Assembly (NCBI GenBank): GCA_955652025.1
Contig: CATPAO010000340.1
Location: forward strand, 1 to 5,559
Direction: 5' to 3'
DNA from: Casimicrobiaceae bacterium
GTDB taxonomy: Bacteria > Pseudomonadota > Gammaproteobacteria > Burkholderiales > Casimicrobiaceae
DNA length: 5,559 bases
Shown here: positions 1-5,559 of the stretch, piece after piece
Numbering within the stretch: the stretch's first letter is position 1
Layout of the letters: each line of letters begins with the position of its first letter
The notes under the pieces: model-generated
The model's database searches: none
Told to the model about the DNA's origin: nothing
What the model saw: the letters and a program-made list of their open reading frames with translations, nothing else
Made by a program: the position numbers and the translations under genes

Positions 1-475
1 GAATCAGCTTGCTGCCGAAGCGCGAGCGCGCCTGCCGCAGAAATTCGTCGAAGGCGGCGACGCGCTGCGGCTGGTAGACGACGTCGATCTCGATGCCGAA
101 ATGGACGCCGGCCGCCAGCAACAGCCACTCCCAATTGCCATAGTGTGCGGTCAGCAGTACGACGCTCTGCCCGGCCGCGAAGCTTCGCGTCACGAGCTCC
201 GGGTTTTCGAATGCGACGCGTCGTTTCAGCGCGTCTGCGCTCGCGCCGTACCCCCAGAACGACTCGACGAGCGTGTCGGCAAGATTGCGATAGGCGCGCC
301 GAACGATGTCGGCGCGCTCCGCCGCGCTTTTTTCGGGGAATGCGTTCGCGATGTCGCGTTCGGCGTCGTCGCGTCGCCATCGCATGACGCGAAAAGCGAC
401 CAAGTACATGAGCCACCCCCATGCGTAGAGCAGCGGGAGCGGTACTCGCGTCAGGAGCCGCAACAGAGTAAACAT
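1..475 (-). CDS. Lipid A biosynthesis acyltransferase, LpxL/HtrB family (N-terminal part, runs off left edge)
   Basis: The minus strand reads from ATG at 475-473 through 158 codons without a stop and leaves the window at base 1. Family members are about 290-310 residues, so roughly half is present. The N-terminus (residues 1-30) is hydrophobic with basic residues, as expected for the single membrane anchor of these inner-membrane enzymes. Residues 37-75 (DDAERDIANAFPEKSAAER, then RRAYRNLADTLVESFW) match the family's N-terminal helical region. Residues 107-118 (LLTAHYGNWEWL) contain the HX4E catalytic motif, H111 and E116. Family knowledge: these enzymes move a secondary acyl chain from acyl-ACP onto the Kdo2-lipid A precursor at the cytoplasmic face. 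Whether this is LpxL, LpxM or a related acyltransferase cannot be decided from half a gene. No good Shine-Dalgarno precedes the ATG. The frame stays open further upstream, but the only near alternatives are weak (TTG), so 475 is the best start. The gene is divergent from the bactofilin gene. Confidence 0.9.
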   Translation of the reverse strand, partial: MFTLLRLLTRVPLPLLYAWGWLMYLVAFRVMRWRRDDAERDIANAFPEKSAAERADIVRRAYRNLADTLVESFWGYGASADALKRRVAFENPELVTRSFAAGQSVVLLTAHYGNWEWLLLAAGVHFGIEIDVVYQPQRVAAFDEFLRQARSRFGSKLI

Positions 476-629
476 CGGGCCGTATCTTACCAACGACGTC
501 GTGCGCCGAATGCGAGCGCGGATCGATGGTCGCCGAGCCTAAAACGAGGGATCGATAGCCATGCCGGACGATGAGATGCGCCGCACGCAACACCGGGACC
601 GAAGTCGACGTTTTGATCGGCCGAACAGG

Positions 630-658
630 TTGTGGATTACCGCGGCCGGGACGATAAT
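630..658 (+). promoter_or_regulatory. Candidate sigma70 promoter for the bactofilin gene
   Basis: A -35 element TTGTGG (630-635, three of six consensus bases) and a -10 element GATAAT (653-658, five of six) are separated by exactly 17 bases. Transcription would begin near 665 and give a leader of about 36 bases before the ATG at 701. The -10 stands out in otherwise GC-rich DNA. The in-frame GTG at 632 lies inside the -35 box, which argues against it as the start codon. Inferred from sequence only. Confidence 0.5.
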
Positions 659-688
659 GACGCCGTCATACCCCTGCCCCCATCGCGT

Positions 689-695
689 GAAGGAG
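689..695 (+). promoter_or_regulatory. Ribosome binding site deciding the bactofilin start
   Basis: GAAGGAG lies 5 bases before ATG 701 and 8 bases before the adjacent ATG 704. It selects one of these tandem ATGs over the upstream in-frame GTG at 632, which would add 23 residues without family resemblance. The 8-base spacing makes ATG 704 slightly more canonical; both are plausible. Confidence 0.75.
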
Positions 696-700
696 ATGCC

Positions 701-1366
701 ATGATGAACCTGGGACGCCGTGACCGTCCGTTCGATACCAAGGATCTAGACACGTCGGCGCTCAAGGCGTCGACGCTCGGCACCATGGGGACCGCCCAAC
801 GCGCGAGCGACGGCACCCTGACCCGCACCGCCGAGTCCTCGAGCTCCGCATTGCGTCCGCCACCGCCGGCCCCGACCGCCGCGCCGACGCCCGCGGCAAC
901 GCCCGACCGTTCGGCCAAGCCGCTGGCCGAGTTCGACTTCGCGTCGGCCGCCATCGGCCCCGACACGCCCGGGAGCAAGTTGTGCGTCGGGCCGAAGATC
1001 AAGCTCAAAGGCGTCGAGATCTCTGATTGCGATGTGCTGGTGGTCGAGGGCGAAGTCGAGGCGACGGTCAACAGCAAGGCGATGCAGATCGCGCAACCCG
1101 GCACGCTCAAGGGACGCGTGTCGATCGACGTCGCCGAAATCTACGGCGATTTCTCCGGTGAGCTCACGGCGCGCGCGAAACTCATCGTGCACAGCACCGG
1201 GCGCGTCGCCGGGACCATTCGCTACGGCAAGCTGATCGTCGCCGAGGGCGGCGAGCTCTCCGGCGACGTGCAACGGCTCGACGCGAACAACGAAACGACG
1301 CCGGCGCGCAAGGCGGGTGCGGCGTCCGAGGCACCGCCGCTGTTTTCGCCGGCCGCAACGCGCTGA
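701..1366 (+). CDS. Bactofilin-family cytoskeletal protein (polymer-forming, DUF583)
   Basis: This encodes a 221-residue protein from ATG 701 (220 from ATG 704). Residues 1-50 are polar and likely disordered. Residues 52-68 form a Pro/Ala-rich linker. Residues about 91-190 form the bactofilin domain, with short repeating strands and regularly spaced glycines, for example GPKIKLKGVEISDCDVLVVEG (in two parts: 97-105 and 106-117), GTLKGRV (134-140), YGDFSGEL (148-155) and GRVAGTIRYGKLIVAEGGEL (167-186). This fits a right-handed beta-helix. A charged/Ala-Pro tail follows (192-221). Family knowledge: bactofilins self-assemble without nucleotide into filaments at the inner membrane and scaffold cell-wall or envelope proteins, stalks or chromosome-organising factors. 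The N-terminus (MMNLGRRDRPF) has no membrane helix, so any membrane contact would be through a short basic/hydrophobic tip. No peptidase partner gene is adjacent, so its specific role here is unknown. It appears to have its own promoter and to end without a clear terminator. Confidence 0.9.
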   Translation: MMNLGRRDRPFDTKDLDTSALKASTLGTMGTAQRASDGTLTRTAESSSSALRPPPPAPTAAPTPAATPDRSAKPLAEFDFASAAIGPDTPGSKLCVGPKIKLKGVEISDCDVLVVEGEVEATVNSKAMQIAQPGTLKGRVSIDVAEIYGDFSGELTARAKLIVHSTGRVAGTIRYGKLIVAEGGELSGDVQRLDANNETTPARKAGAASEAPPLFSPAATR

Positions 1367-1369
1367 CAA

Positions 1370-1406
1370 CTCGGGTTGACCCGCGCGATTCGGAATCCTC
1401 GGGTTG
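1370..1406. repeat. 9-base direct repeat CTCGGGTTG
   Basis: CTCGGGTTG occurs at 1370-1378 and again at 1398-1406, 28 bases apart, just after the bactofilin stop codon. The spacing is close to whole turns of the helix (2.7 turns), but not exactly. It could be a regulator half-site pair or chance in GC-rich DNA. Confidence 0.4.
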
Positions 1407-1452
1407 CGCGTGCGCGCGGGGCGGACGACGGCGCCATGGCGTTGGCGTTCCT

Positions 1453-1481
1453 TTGATGCTTCATTGGCGGTGACGTAGAGC
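1453..1481 (+). promoter_or_regulatory. Weak candidate promoter for the PLP enzyme-kup unit
   Basis: TTGATG (1453-1458, four of six -35 bases) and TAGAGC (1476-1481, three of six -10 bases) have a 17-base spacer. Transcription would start near 1488 and give a leader of about 60 bases containing the 1513-1535 dyad. The -10 is poor, so this is only the best candidate in the gap. Confidence 0.25.
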
Positions 1482-1482
1482 C

Positions 1483-1506
1483 GGCATTTGCCGCGCGCGG
1501 CATTTG
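1483..1506. repeat. 8-base direct repeat GGCATTTG flanking a GC palindrome
   Basis: GGCATTTG is found at 1483-1490 and 1499-1506 (16-base period). The bases between and into the second copy form the perfect palindrome CCGCGCGCGG (1491-1500). The position, next to the likely transcription start of the PLP-enzyme gene, would suit an operator. No regulator binding is known for this sequence, and chance is possible. Confidence 0.4.
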
Positions 1507-1512
1507 AAGGCA

Positions 1513-1535
1513 CAGTGCGGTCCGAGGACGCACTG
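1513..1535 (+). repeat. Imperfect hairpin / dyad just upstream of the PLP-enzyme start
   Basis: CAGTGCG (1513-1519) is the exact reverse complement of CGCACTG (1529-1535), with nine bases between. Inside, GTCC (1520-1523 with one preceding G usable) can pair with GGAC if one G is bulged, leaving a tight loop. It ends 12 bases before ATG 1548 and is followed by CCCGCGGCAACG, not a T-run, so it is not a standard intrinsic terminator. It could be an operator dyad or an RNA hairpin close to the start of translation. Confidence 0.45.
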
Positions 1536-1547
1536 CCCGCGGCAACG

Positions 1548-2693
1548 ATGACCGACGATAAGCCCGGCCTGCACCCGGAGACCGTTGCCGCCCAGGGCAT
1601 GGGCCGGGTAGCGGCTCCCTATCGCGACATCGTCCCGCCGATCCATGTTGCGACCACCTACGAGCGTGGCGCCGACGGCGCCTATCCCGGCGGGCGCATC
1701 TATTCACGGGCCGACAATCCCAGCTACGATCAAGCCGAAGCGTTGATCGCCTCCCTCGAGCGCGCGAAAGCCGCGATGCTGTTCGCCTCGGGACAGGCGG
1801 CCGCGACCGCCGTGTTTCAGGCGCTCGCGCCGGGCGACCGCGTTCTCGCGCCGCGCAGCATGTACTGGGCGCTCCGCAACTGGCTGCTCTCGTTCGCGTC
1901 TTCGTGGGGACTCGGGATCGAGTTCTACGAAAATGCCGCGCTCGACGATCTCGCGGCAAAGTCACGCGCGCTTCGGCCGCGATTGATCTGGATCGAGACA
2001 CCCGCGAATCCGACGTGGGAGATCACCGACATCGCGGCGGCGAGCGACCTCGCGCGCGAAATCGGCGCCATCGTCGCCGTCGACTCGACAGCGGCAACGC
2101 CGATGCTGACGCGGCCCATCGAGCTCGGCGCGCACGTCGTGATGCATTCGGCCACCAAATACCTGAACGGCCATTCGGACGCGATCGCCGGCGCGCTGGC
2201 GACCGCGCAGGACGACGAACGGTGGCAGCGCATTCGCTATATCCGCGGCAGCGGCGGCGCGGTGCTGGGGCCGTTCGAGGCCTGGTTGTTGTTGCGCGGC
2301 ATGCGGACGCTACACGTTCGCGTCGCAGCGGCATGCGCAAATGCGCACGCGATCGCGCAGCGATTCTACGGACACCCCAAGCTGTCGCACGTGCTCTACC
2401 CGGGCCTCGAGACCCATCCCGGCCACGCCATCGCCGCCCAACAGATGCGTGGGGGCTTCGGCGGGATGATGTCGCTGCGTCTCGTCGGCGGCGAGACCGC
2501 GGCCAAATCGTTCGCGGCAAAGCTTCGGGTCTTCAAACGCGCGACGTCGCTCGGCTCGGTCGAAAGTCTGGCCGAGCATCGTGCCAGCGTCGAAGGGCCG
2601 GGAACGCTTTGTCCCGTCGATCTGGTGCGGCTGTCGATCGGCATCGAGCACGTCGACGACTTGATCGGCGATATCGACCAAGCGCTGTCGTGA
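1548..2693 (+). CDS. PLP-dependent Cys/Met metabolism enzyme (cystathionine beta-lyase / gamma-synthase family, MetC-like)
   Basis: This encodes 381 residues, the usual length for the fold-type I Cys/Met-metabolism family. Visible landmarks from the ATG at 1548: YSRADNPSY (52-60), whose Tyr and Arg hold the PLP phosphate of the neighbouring subunit; ASGQAAA (80-86); GD then Tyr106 (PLP-stacking tyrosine) in RSMYWALRNWL; ETPANPTWEITDI (150-162); AVDSTAATP (177-185) with the PLP-nitrogen Asp179; SATKYLNGHSD (201-211) with the Schiff-base Lys204; SLGSVESLAEH (334-344); and RLSIGIE (361-367), with Arg361 as the likely substrate-carboxylate ligand. Members cleave or form C-S bonds of cystathionine, homoserine esters, methionine or cysteine in the cytosol. 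The exact reaction is undecided, because the usual YGGT and VDNTFATP motifs are altered here to YWAL and VDSTAATP. ATG 1548 has no Shine-Dalgarno; GTG 1515 in frame, preceded by GAAGG, would add 11 residues. The stop overlaps the kup start. Confidence 0.88.
   Translation: MTDDKPGLHPETVAAQGMGRVAAPYRDIVPPIHVATTYERGADGAYPGGRIYSRADNPSYDQAEALIASLERAKAAMLFASGQAAATAVFQALAPGDRVLAPRSMYWALRNWLLSFASSWGLGIEFYENAALDDLAAKSRALRPRLIWIETPANPTWEITDIAAASDLAREIGAIVAVDSTAATPMLTRPIELGAHVVMHSATKYLNGHSDAIAGALATAQDDERWQRIRYIRGSGGAVLGPFEAWLLLRGMRTLHVRVAAACANAHAIAQRFYGHPKLSHVLYPGLETHPGHAIAAQQMRGGFGGMMSLRLVGGETAAKSFAAKLRVFKRATSLGSVESLAEHRASVEGPGTLCPVDLVRLSIGIEHVDDLIGDIDQALS
2690..2693 (+). other. GTGA stop-start overlap (translational coupling site)
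   Basis: The TGA stop of the PLP enzyme (2691-2693) overlaps the GTG start of kup (2690-2692). No Shine-Dalgarno is visible in the 20 bases before the GTG, so kup is probably translated by ribosomes terminating on the upstream gene. The family N-terminus begins only about 20 codons later, which fits this start and leaves no room for a later ATG. Confidence 0.75.
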
Positions 2694-4579
2694 CCTCGCC
2701 GCACGACCCGGTCAGAAAAAGCTCGCTCCCCGCGCTTGCACTCGGCGCGCTCGGTGTCGTGTATGGCGATATCGGCACCAGCCCGCTCTACACGGTGCAC
2801 GAAGTTTTCGCGGGATCGGGGCGCGTACCGTTGACGCCGGGCAATGTCATCGGCGTCGTCTCGGTGATCTTCTGGTCGTTGATGATCATCGTATCGCTCA
2901 AGTACGTGACGCTCATTTTGCGCGCGGACAACAACGGCGAAGGCGGGATCATGGCGCTGCTGGCGCTCGCCACTCGCGCCGTGGCGAAGACGCCGGGCCT
3001 TCGACGGGGACTGGTGGCGGCGGGGCTGTTCGGCGCGGCGCTGTTCTACGGCGACGGCATCATCACGCCGGCGATTTCCGTATTGAGCGCGGTGGAAGGC
3101 TTGGAGATTGCGGCACCTGGCCTCAAGCCGTTCGTCGTTCCAATCACCGTGGCGGTGCTGGTCGTCCTCTTCGCGTTTCAGCGCAAAGGCACCGCGGGCG
3201 TCGGCGCCCTTTTCGGGCCGGTGATGCTGGCCTGGTTTCTGGTGCTCGCGATCGCCGGCTGTCTGAACATCTTCAAGGCGCCGCAAGTCCTGGCCGCATT
3301 GAATCCGTTCGAAGGACTGGCGTTTCTTTATCACAGTGGCTGGGTCGCTTTCGTGGGGCTCGGCGCCATCGTGCTGGCGGTGACCGGCGCGGAGGCGCTC
3401 TATGCCGACATGGGGCATTTCGGACGGCGATCAATTCGCGTTGCTTGGTTTGGCTACGTATTTCCCGCGCTCGCGCTGAACTACCTGGGCCAGGGCGCGT
3501 TGATCATTGCGTCGCCCGCCGAAATCGATAACCCGTTCTACCGATTGTTCCCGGCGTGGTCGCTGTACCCGATGGTGGGTTTGGCGACGGCGGCCACGGT
3601 GATCGCGTCACAGGCGGTGATTACCGGCACGTATTCAATGACCAAGCAGGCGATTCTGCTGGGCTTTCTGCCTCGGATGCGCATCGTGCAGACGTCGGCG
3701 ATGGAAATCGGCCAAATCTATCTTCCGGTGGTCAACTGGCTGCTGCTAACCGCGGTCATCGCGGCCGTGCTGGGCTTCGGATCCTCGACGAACCTCGCAT
3801 CGGCGTACGGCATCGCGGTCACCGGCACGATGCTGATCACGACGATCCTGACCTTCTTCGTCGTGCGGTACGGCTGGGGCTACAACTGGGCTCTGTTCTT
3901 CTTGGCAACCGGCTTCTTTTTGCTGATCGATGCTGCGTTCTTTTCCGCCAATACGCTCAAGATCCTGGAGGGCGGTTGGTTCCCGCTGGTGATCGGCGCG
4001 ATCGTGTATGTCGTCATGACGACCTGGCGTCAAGGGCGTCGTCTTCTCTTCGAGCAGCTCAAGAAAAACGAGATTCCGCTCAAGCCGTTCCTGGCATCGA
4101 TCGCCGCCGAACCCATTCATCGCGTGCCGAACACCGCGGTATTCCTGATCGGCAATCCCGACGGCGTGCCCTTCGCGATGCTGCACAACCTCGCTCACAA
4201 TCAAGTGCTGCACGAGCGCGTGATTTTCCTGACCATCGTGTACCGCGACGTGCCCTACGTGCCGTTCAGCGAGTGCGCCGAAATCGAGCCGCTCGAGAAC
4301 GGATTTTTCCGGCTCAAGCTCTACTATGGCTTCATGGACAAGCCCGACATTCCGGCCGCGCTGGCCGTCATGTGCCAAAAATGCGGGTTCGAGTTCAACA
4401 TCCTGGCCACGTCGTTTTTCCTGAGCCGCGAAACGCTGGTGCCCACGGCGGAGACCGCGATGTCCACTTGGCGCGAACAATTGTTCGTCACAATGTCGCG
4501 ATTGTCCGGAAGCGCGGTCGAGTTCTTTTCCATTCCGACCAATCGCGTGATCGAGCTGGGCGCGCGCATCGAGATGTGA
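2690..4579 (+). CDS. kup: Kup (TrkD) low-affinity K+/H+ symporter
   Basis: This encodes 629 residues, matching the family (E. coli Kup is 622). Kup imports K+ with H+ across the inner membrane and matters most under acidic or hyperosmotic conditions. The GVVYGDIGTSPLY signature is at 22-34 (Asp27), NNGEGGIMAL at 81-90, FYGDGIITPAISVLSAVEG at 119-137, VTGAEALYADMGHFG at 231-245, QAVITGTYSMTKQAI at 308-322 and GSSTNLASAYGIAVTGTM at 364-381. About twelve hydrophobic segments are visible: 14-34, 52-78, 108-133, 147-163, 173-193, 217-238, 251-275, 293-315, 343-364, 372-392, 399-420 and 428-445. A soluble C-terminal domain (about 446-629) follows, as is normal for Kup. The reading frame is open far upstream (to 1904), but that part is an arginine-rich shadow of the PLP gene. 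The GTG start at 2690 overlaps the previous stop. The gene looks intact, with all recognised motifs present. Confidence 0.97.
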   Translation: MTSPHDPVRKSSLPALALGALGVVYGDIGTSPLYTVHEVFAGSGRVPLTPGNVIGVVSVIFWSLMIIVSLKYVTLILRADNNGEGGIMALLALATRAVAKTPGLRRGLVAAGLFGAALFYGDGIITPAISVLSAVEGLEIAAPGLKPFVVPITVAVLVVLFAFQRKGTAGVGALFGPVMLAWFLVLAIAGCLNIFKAPQVLAALNPFEGLAFLYHSGWVAFVGLGAIVLAVTGAEALYADMGHFGRRSIRVAWFGYVFPALALNYLGQGALIIASPAEIDNPFYRLFPAWSLYPMVGLATAATVIASQAVITGTYSMTKQAILLGFLPRMRIVQTSAMEIGQIYLPVVNWLLLTAVIAAVLGFGSSTNLASAYGIAVTGTMLITTILTFFVVRYGWGYNWALFFLATGFFLLIDAAFFSANTLKILEGGWFPLVIGAIVYVVMTTWRQGRRLLFEQLKKNEIPLKPFLASIAAEPIHRVPNTAVFLIGNPDGVPFAMLHNLAHNQVLHERVIFLTIVYRDVPYVPFSECAEIEPLENGFFRLKLYYGFMDKPDIPAALAVMCQKCGFEFNILATSFFLSRETLVPTAETAMSTWREQLFVTMSRLSGSAVEFFSIPTNRVIELGARIEM

Positions 4580-4600
4580 AAATCGCGCGACGCGGCGCAA

Positions 4601-4607
4601 AGGGAGG
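4601..4607 (+). promoter_or_regulatory. Strong Shine-Dalgarno for the substrate-binding protein
   Basis: AGGGAGG ends 3 bases before ATG 4611 and is preceded by further purines (CAAAGGGAGG). It is the strongest ribosome binding site in the window. This suits a periplasmic binding protein, usually made in excess over its membrane partners, and it fixes the start at 4611. Confidence 0.8.
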
Positions 4608-4610
4608 TCC

Positions 4611-5559
4611 ATGAAATTGGGTACTGTGACGCGATGGGGGGTCGTGCTTCTGGTTGCCGCCGCTTCCCACGGCGTAGCGGCCGACGATACGCTCAAGATT
4701 GCGATCGGTCAGCGCGGCAACTGGGAAAACGCGGCGCCCGAGCTCGGCCAGAAAGCCGGCTTCTTCAAGAAACAGGGCCTGTCGCTCGAGTTGCTCTACA
4801 CGCAAGGCGCCGGCGAAACGCTGCAGGCGGTGATTTCGGGCAGCGTCGACATGGGACTCGGCGTCGGAACGGCGGGCGTGCTCGGCGCGTTCGGCAAGGG
4901 CGCTCCGGTACGCGCGATCGCCAATTCGACGACCGGCGCCGACGACCTGTTCTGGTACGTCCCGGCGGCGTCGCCGATCAAGACCCTCAAGGATGCCGCG
5001 GGCAAGACGATCGCGTATTCGACCAACGGCTCGTCGACCAATCTCGCGGTCCTCGCGTTCAATCGCGAATTCGGCGCGCAAGCGAAACCGGTCGCGACCG
5101 GAAGCCCCGCCGCGACGTTTACGCAGACGATGTCGGGCCAGGTCGATATCGGCTGGTCGTCACCGCCGTTCGGCGTCGAGGCGCTCCAACAAGGCCGGAT
5201 CCGGATCGTGGTGCGCGAAAGCGACGTGCCGGCGTTTCGCAATCAGACCGTACGACTGATGATCGCCAACACCGCGACCGCGGAGCAACGGCGAGACGCG
5301 ATCGAGCGCTTTCTGCGCGCGTATCGCGAAACGCTCGACTGGATGTATTCGGACCCGGCGGCGCTTAAGGCTTATGCCGAGTGGGTCGGCATTTCGGAAA
5401 CCCTCGCCAAGGACGTCCGCGACCAATTTTTCCCCAGAGAGAACCTGCGACTCGACCGCCTGTCCGGTCTTAACGACGCGATGGCCGATGCGGTCAACCT
5501 GAAGTTCCTTGCGGCGCCGCTCACCAAGCCGCAGCAGGACGAACTGTTCAAGTATTACC
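4611..5559 (+). CDS. ABC transporter periplasmic substrate-binding protein, TauA/SsuA/NMT1-like (C-terminus beyond right edge)
   Basis: An open frame of 316 codons runs from ATG 4611 past the right edge; relatives are about 320-340 residues, so only the tail should be missing. Residues 1-24 are a Sec signal peptide: Lys/Arg n-region, hydrophobic core GVVLLVAAA, and cleavage after VAA at 22-24 before DDTLKIAIG. There is no lipobox, so it should be soluble in the periplasm. The mature protein shows the type II periplasmic-binding layout: LKIAIGQRGNWENAAPELGQKAGFFKKQGL (split 28-37 and 38-57), then ETLQAVISGSVDMGLGVGTAGVLGAFGKGAPVRAIAN in lobe 1 (69-105), a crossover near KTLKDAAGKTIAYSTNGSSTN (124-144), and QTMSGQVDIGWSSPPFG (172-188) in lobe 2. 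Family members bind sulfonates, taurine, nitrate, pyrimidine precursors or aromatic compounds; the substrate here cannot be told. It follows kup by 31 bases with no visible terminator. Partner permease and ATPase genes are expected downstream, outside the window. Confidence 0.88.
   Translation, partial: MKLGTVTRWGVVLLVAAASHGVAADDTLKIAIGQRGNWENAAPELGQKAGFFKKQGLSLELLYTQGAGETLQAVISGSVDMGLGVGTAGVLGAFGKGAPVRAIANSTTGADDLFWYVPAASPIKTLKDAAGKTIAYSTNGSSTNLAVLAFNREFGAQAKPVATGSPAATFTQTMSGQVDIGWSSPPFGVEALQQGRIRIVVRESDVPAFRNQTVRLMIANTATAEQRRDAIERFLRAYRETLDWMYSDPAALKAYAEWVGISETLAKDVRDQFFPRENLRLDRLSGLNDAMADAVNLKFLAAPLTKPQQDELFKYY

Larger units (their letters stand above)
476..700. other. Divergent intergenic region between acyltransferase and bactofilin genes
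   Basis: This 225-base spacer separates two divergently transcribed genes. On the plus strand it holds a sigma70-like promoter (630-658) and the bactofilin ribosome binding site (689-695). GGATCGAT occurs twice (520-527 and 549-556), 29 bases apart, with a ClaI-type ATCGAT palindrome inside each copy. I found no convincing promoter for the minus-strand gene; a TAAGAT at 484-489 on that strand lacks a matching -35 box and sits too near the start codon. Open frames crossing the spacer are arginine-rich and resemble no family I know. Confidence 0.7.
1367..1547. other. Intergenic region before the PLP-enzyme gene, with repeats and a dyad
   Basis: This 181-base gap contains a 9-base direct repeat, an 8-base direct repeat around a CCGCGCGCGG palindrome, an imperfect hairpin and a weak promoter candidate, each listed separately. 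The only structure just after the bactofilin stop is a short CGGG/CCCG inverted repeat (1372-1383) with a four-base loop and no T-run, so I see no intrinsic terminator. Nothing matches the SAM-II riboswitch core (no CTAAAGC-type segments). Confidence 0.6.

Noticed and set aside
101..574. Plus-strand open frame of 157 codons at the left end
   Set aside because: It lies opposite the acyltransferase, whose HX4E motif and N-terminal helical region are clearly coded on the minus strand.
1376..1404. TTGACC as a -35 box after the bactofilin gene
   Set aside because: At 16-18 bases downstream the sequence is GC-rich (around CTCGGG) with no -10-like hexamer.
1367..1547. Possible SAM riboswitch in front of the Cys/Met enzyme
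   Set aside because: I looked for SAM-II-like conserved segments and pseudoknot elements and found none; only a simple imperfect hairpin is present.
746..1600. Minus-strand open frame of 284 codons opposite the bactofilin gene
   Set aside because: Arg/Gly/Ala-rich composition typical of an antisense shadow in GC-rich coding DNA; the opposite strand encodes a clear bactofilin domain.
1904..2689. Long open extension of the kup frame upstream of its GTG start
   Set aside because: It overlaps the PLP-enzyme gene in another frame, is very rich in Arg and has no resemblance to Kup; the Kup family N-terminus fits the start at 2690.
2396..3418. Minus-strand open frame of 340 codons opposite the PLP-enzyme/kup junction
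   Set aside because: It spans two well-supported genes on the other strand, is rich in His/Arg/Gln, and has no recognisable motif.
3746..4696. Minus-strand open frame of 316 codons opposite the end of kup
   Set aside because: It is antisense to conserved Kup sequence and to the start of the binding protein; composition is shadow-like.
4634..5368. Plus-strand open frame of 244 codons within the binding-protein gene
   Set aside because: Arg-rich out-of-frame shadow; the frame starting at 4611 gives a signal peptide and a binding-protein fold and has the strong Shine-Dalgarno.

Overview
The window is GC-rich chromosomal DNA with compact gene spacing. It looks like a Gram-negative proteobacterium, most likely a betaproteobacterium or a close relative. 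The clues are a lipid A-type late acyltransferase, a bactofilin, and a Kup K+ transporter whose membrane motifs read like betaproteobacterial ones. This assignment comes from recalled family resemblance, not from a search. I see no tRNA, rRNA, insertion sequence, CRISPR array, phage gene or attachment site.

Layout. On the minus strand, 475 down to 1 is the N-terminal half of an LpxL/HtrB-family acyltransferase, which runs off the left edge. A divergent intergenic region (476-700) carries a sigma70-like promoter for a plus-strand bactofilin gene (701-1366). A 181-base gap (1367-1547) holds two short direct repeats, a dyad and a weak promoter candidate. It precedes a PLP-dependent Cys/Met-metabolism enzyme (1548-2693). 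The stop of that gene overlaps the GTG start of kup (2690-4579) in a GTGA arrangement. After 31 bases with no visible terminator, a strong Shine-Dalgarno sequence introduces a periplasmic ABC-transporter substrate-binding protein of the TauA/SsuA/NMT1 type (4611 to beyond the right edge). Two of the five genes, the acyltransferase and the binding protein, are cut by the window edges.

How they fit together. The PLP enzyme, kup and the binding-protein gene lie on one strand with overlapping or very short junctions, so they could share a transcript. The products are a sulfur amino acid-type lyase/transferase, a K+ uptake permease and a small-molecule binding protein. They have no obvious shared pathway unless the ABC importer carries a sulfur compound, which is speculation. 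The acyltransferase (outer-membrane lipid A) and the bactofilin (cell-shape or envelope scaffold) are both envelope genes but are transcribed divergently. Overall this is an ordinary housekeeping/metabolic region. I did not find a convincing new biological system. The points most worth a second look are the variant active-site motifs of the PLP enzyme, its coupling to kup, and the repeat-rich leader in front of it.
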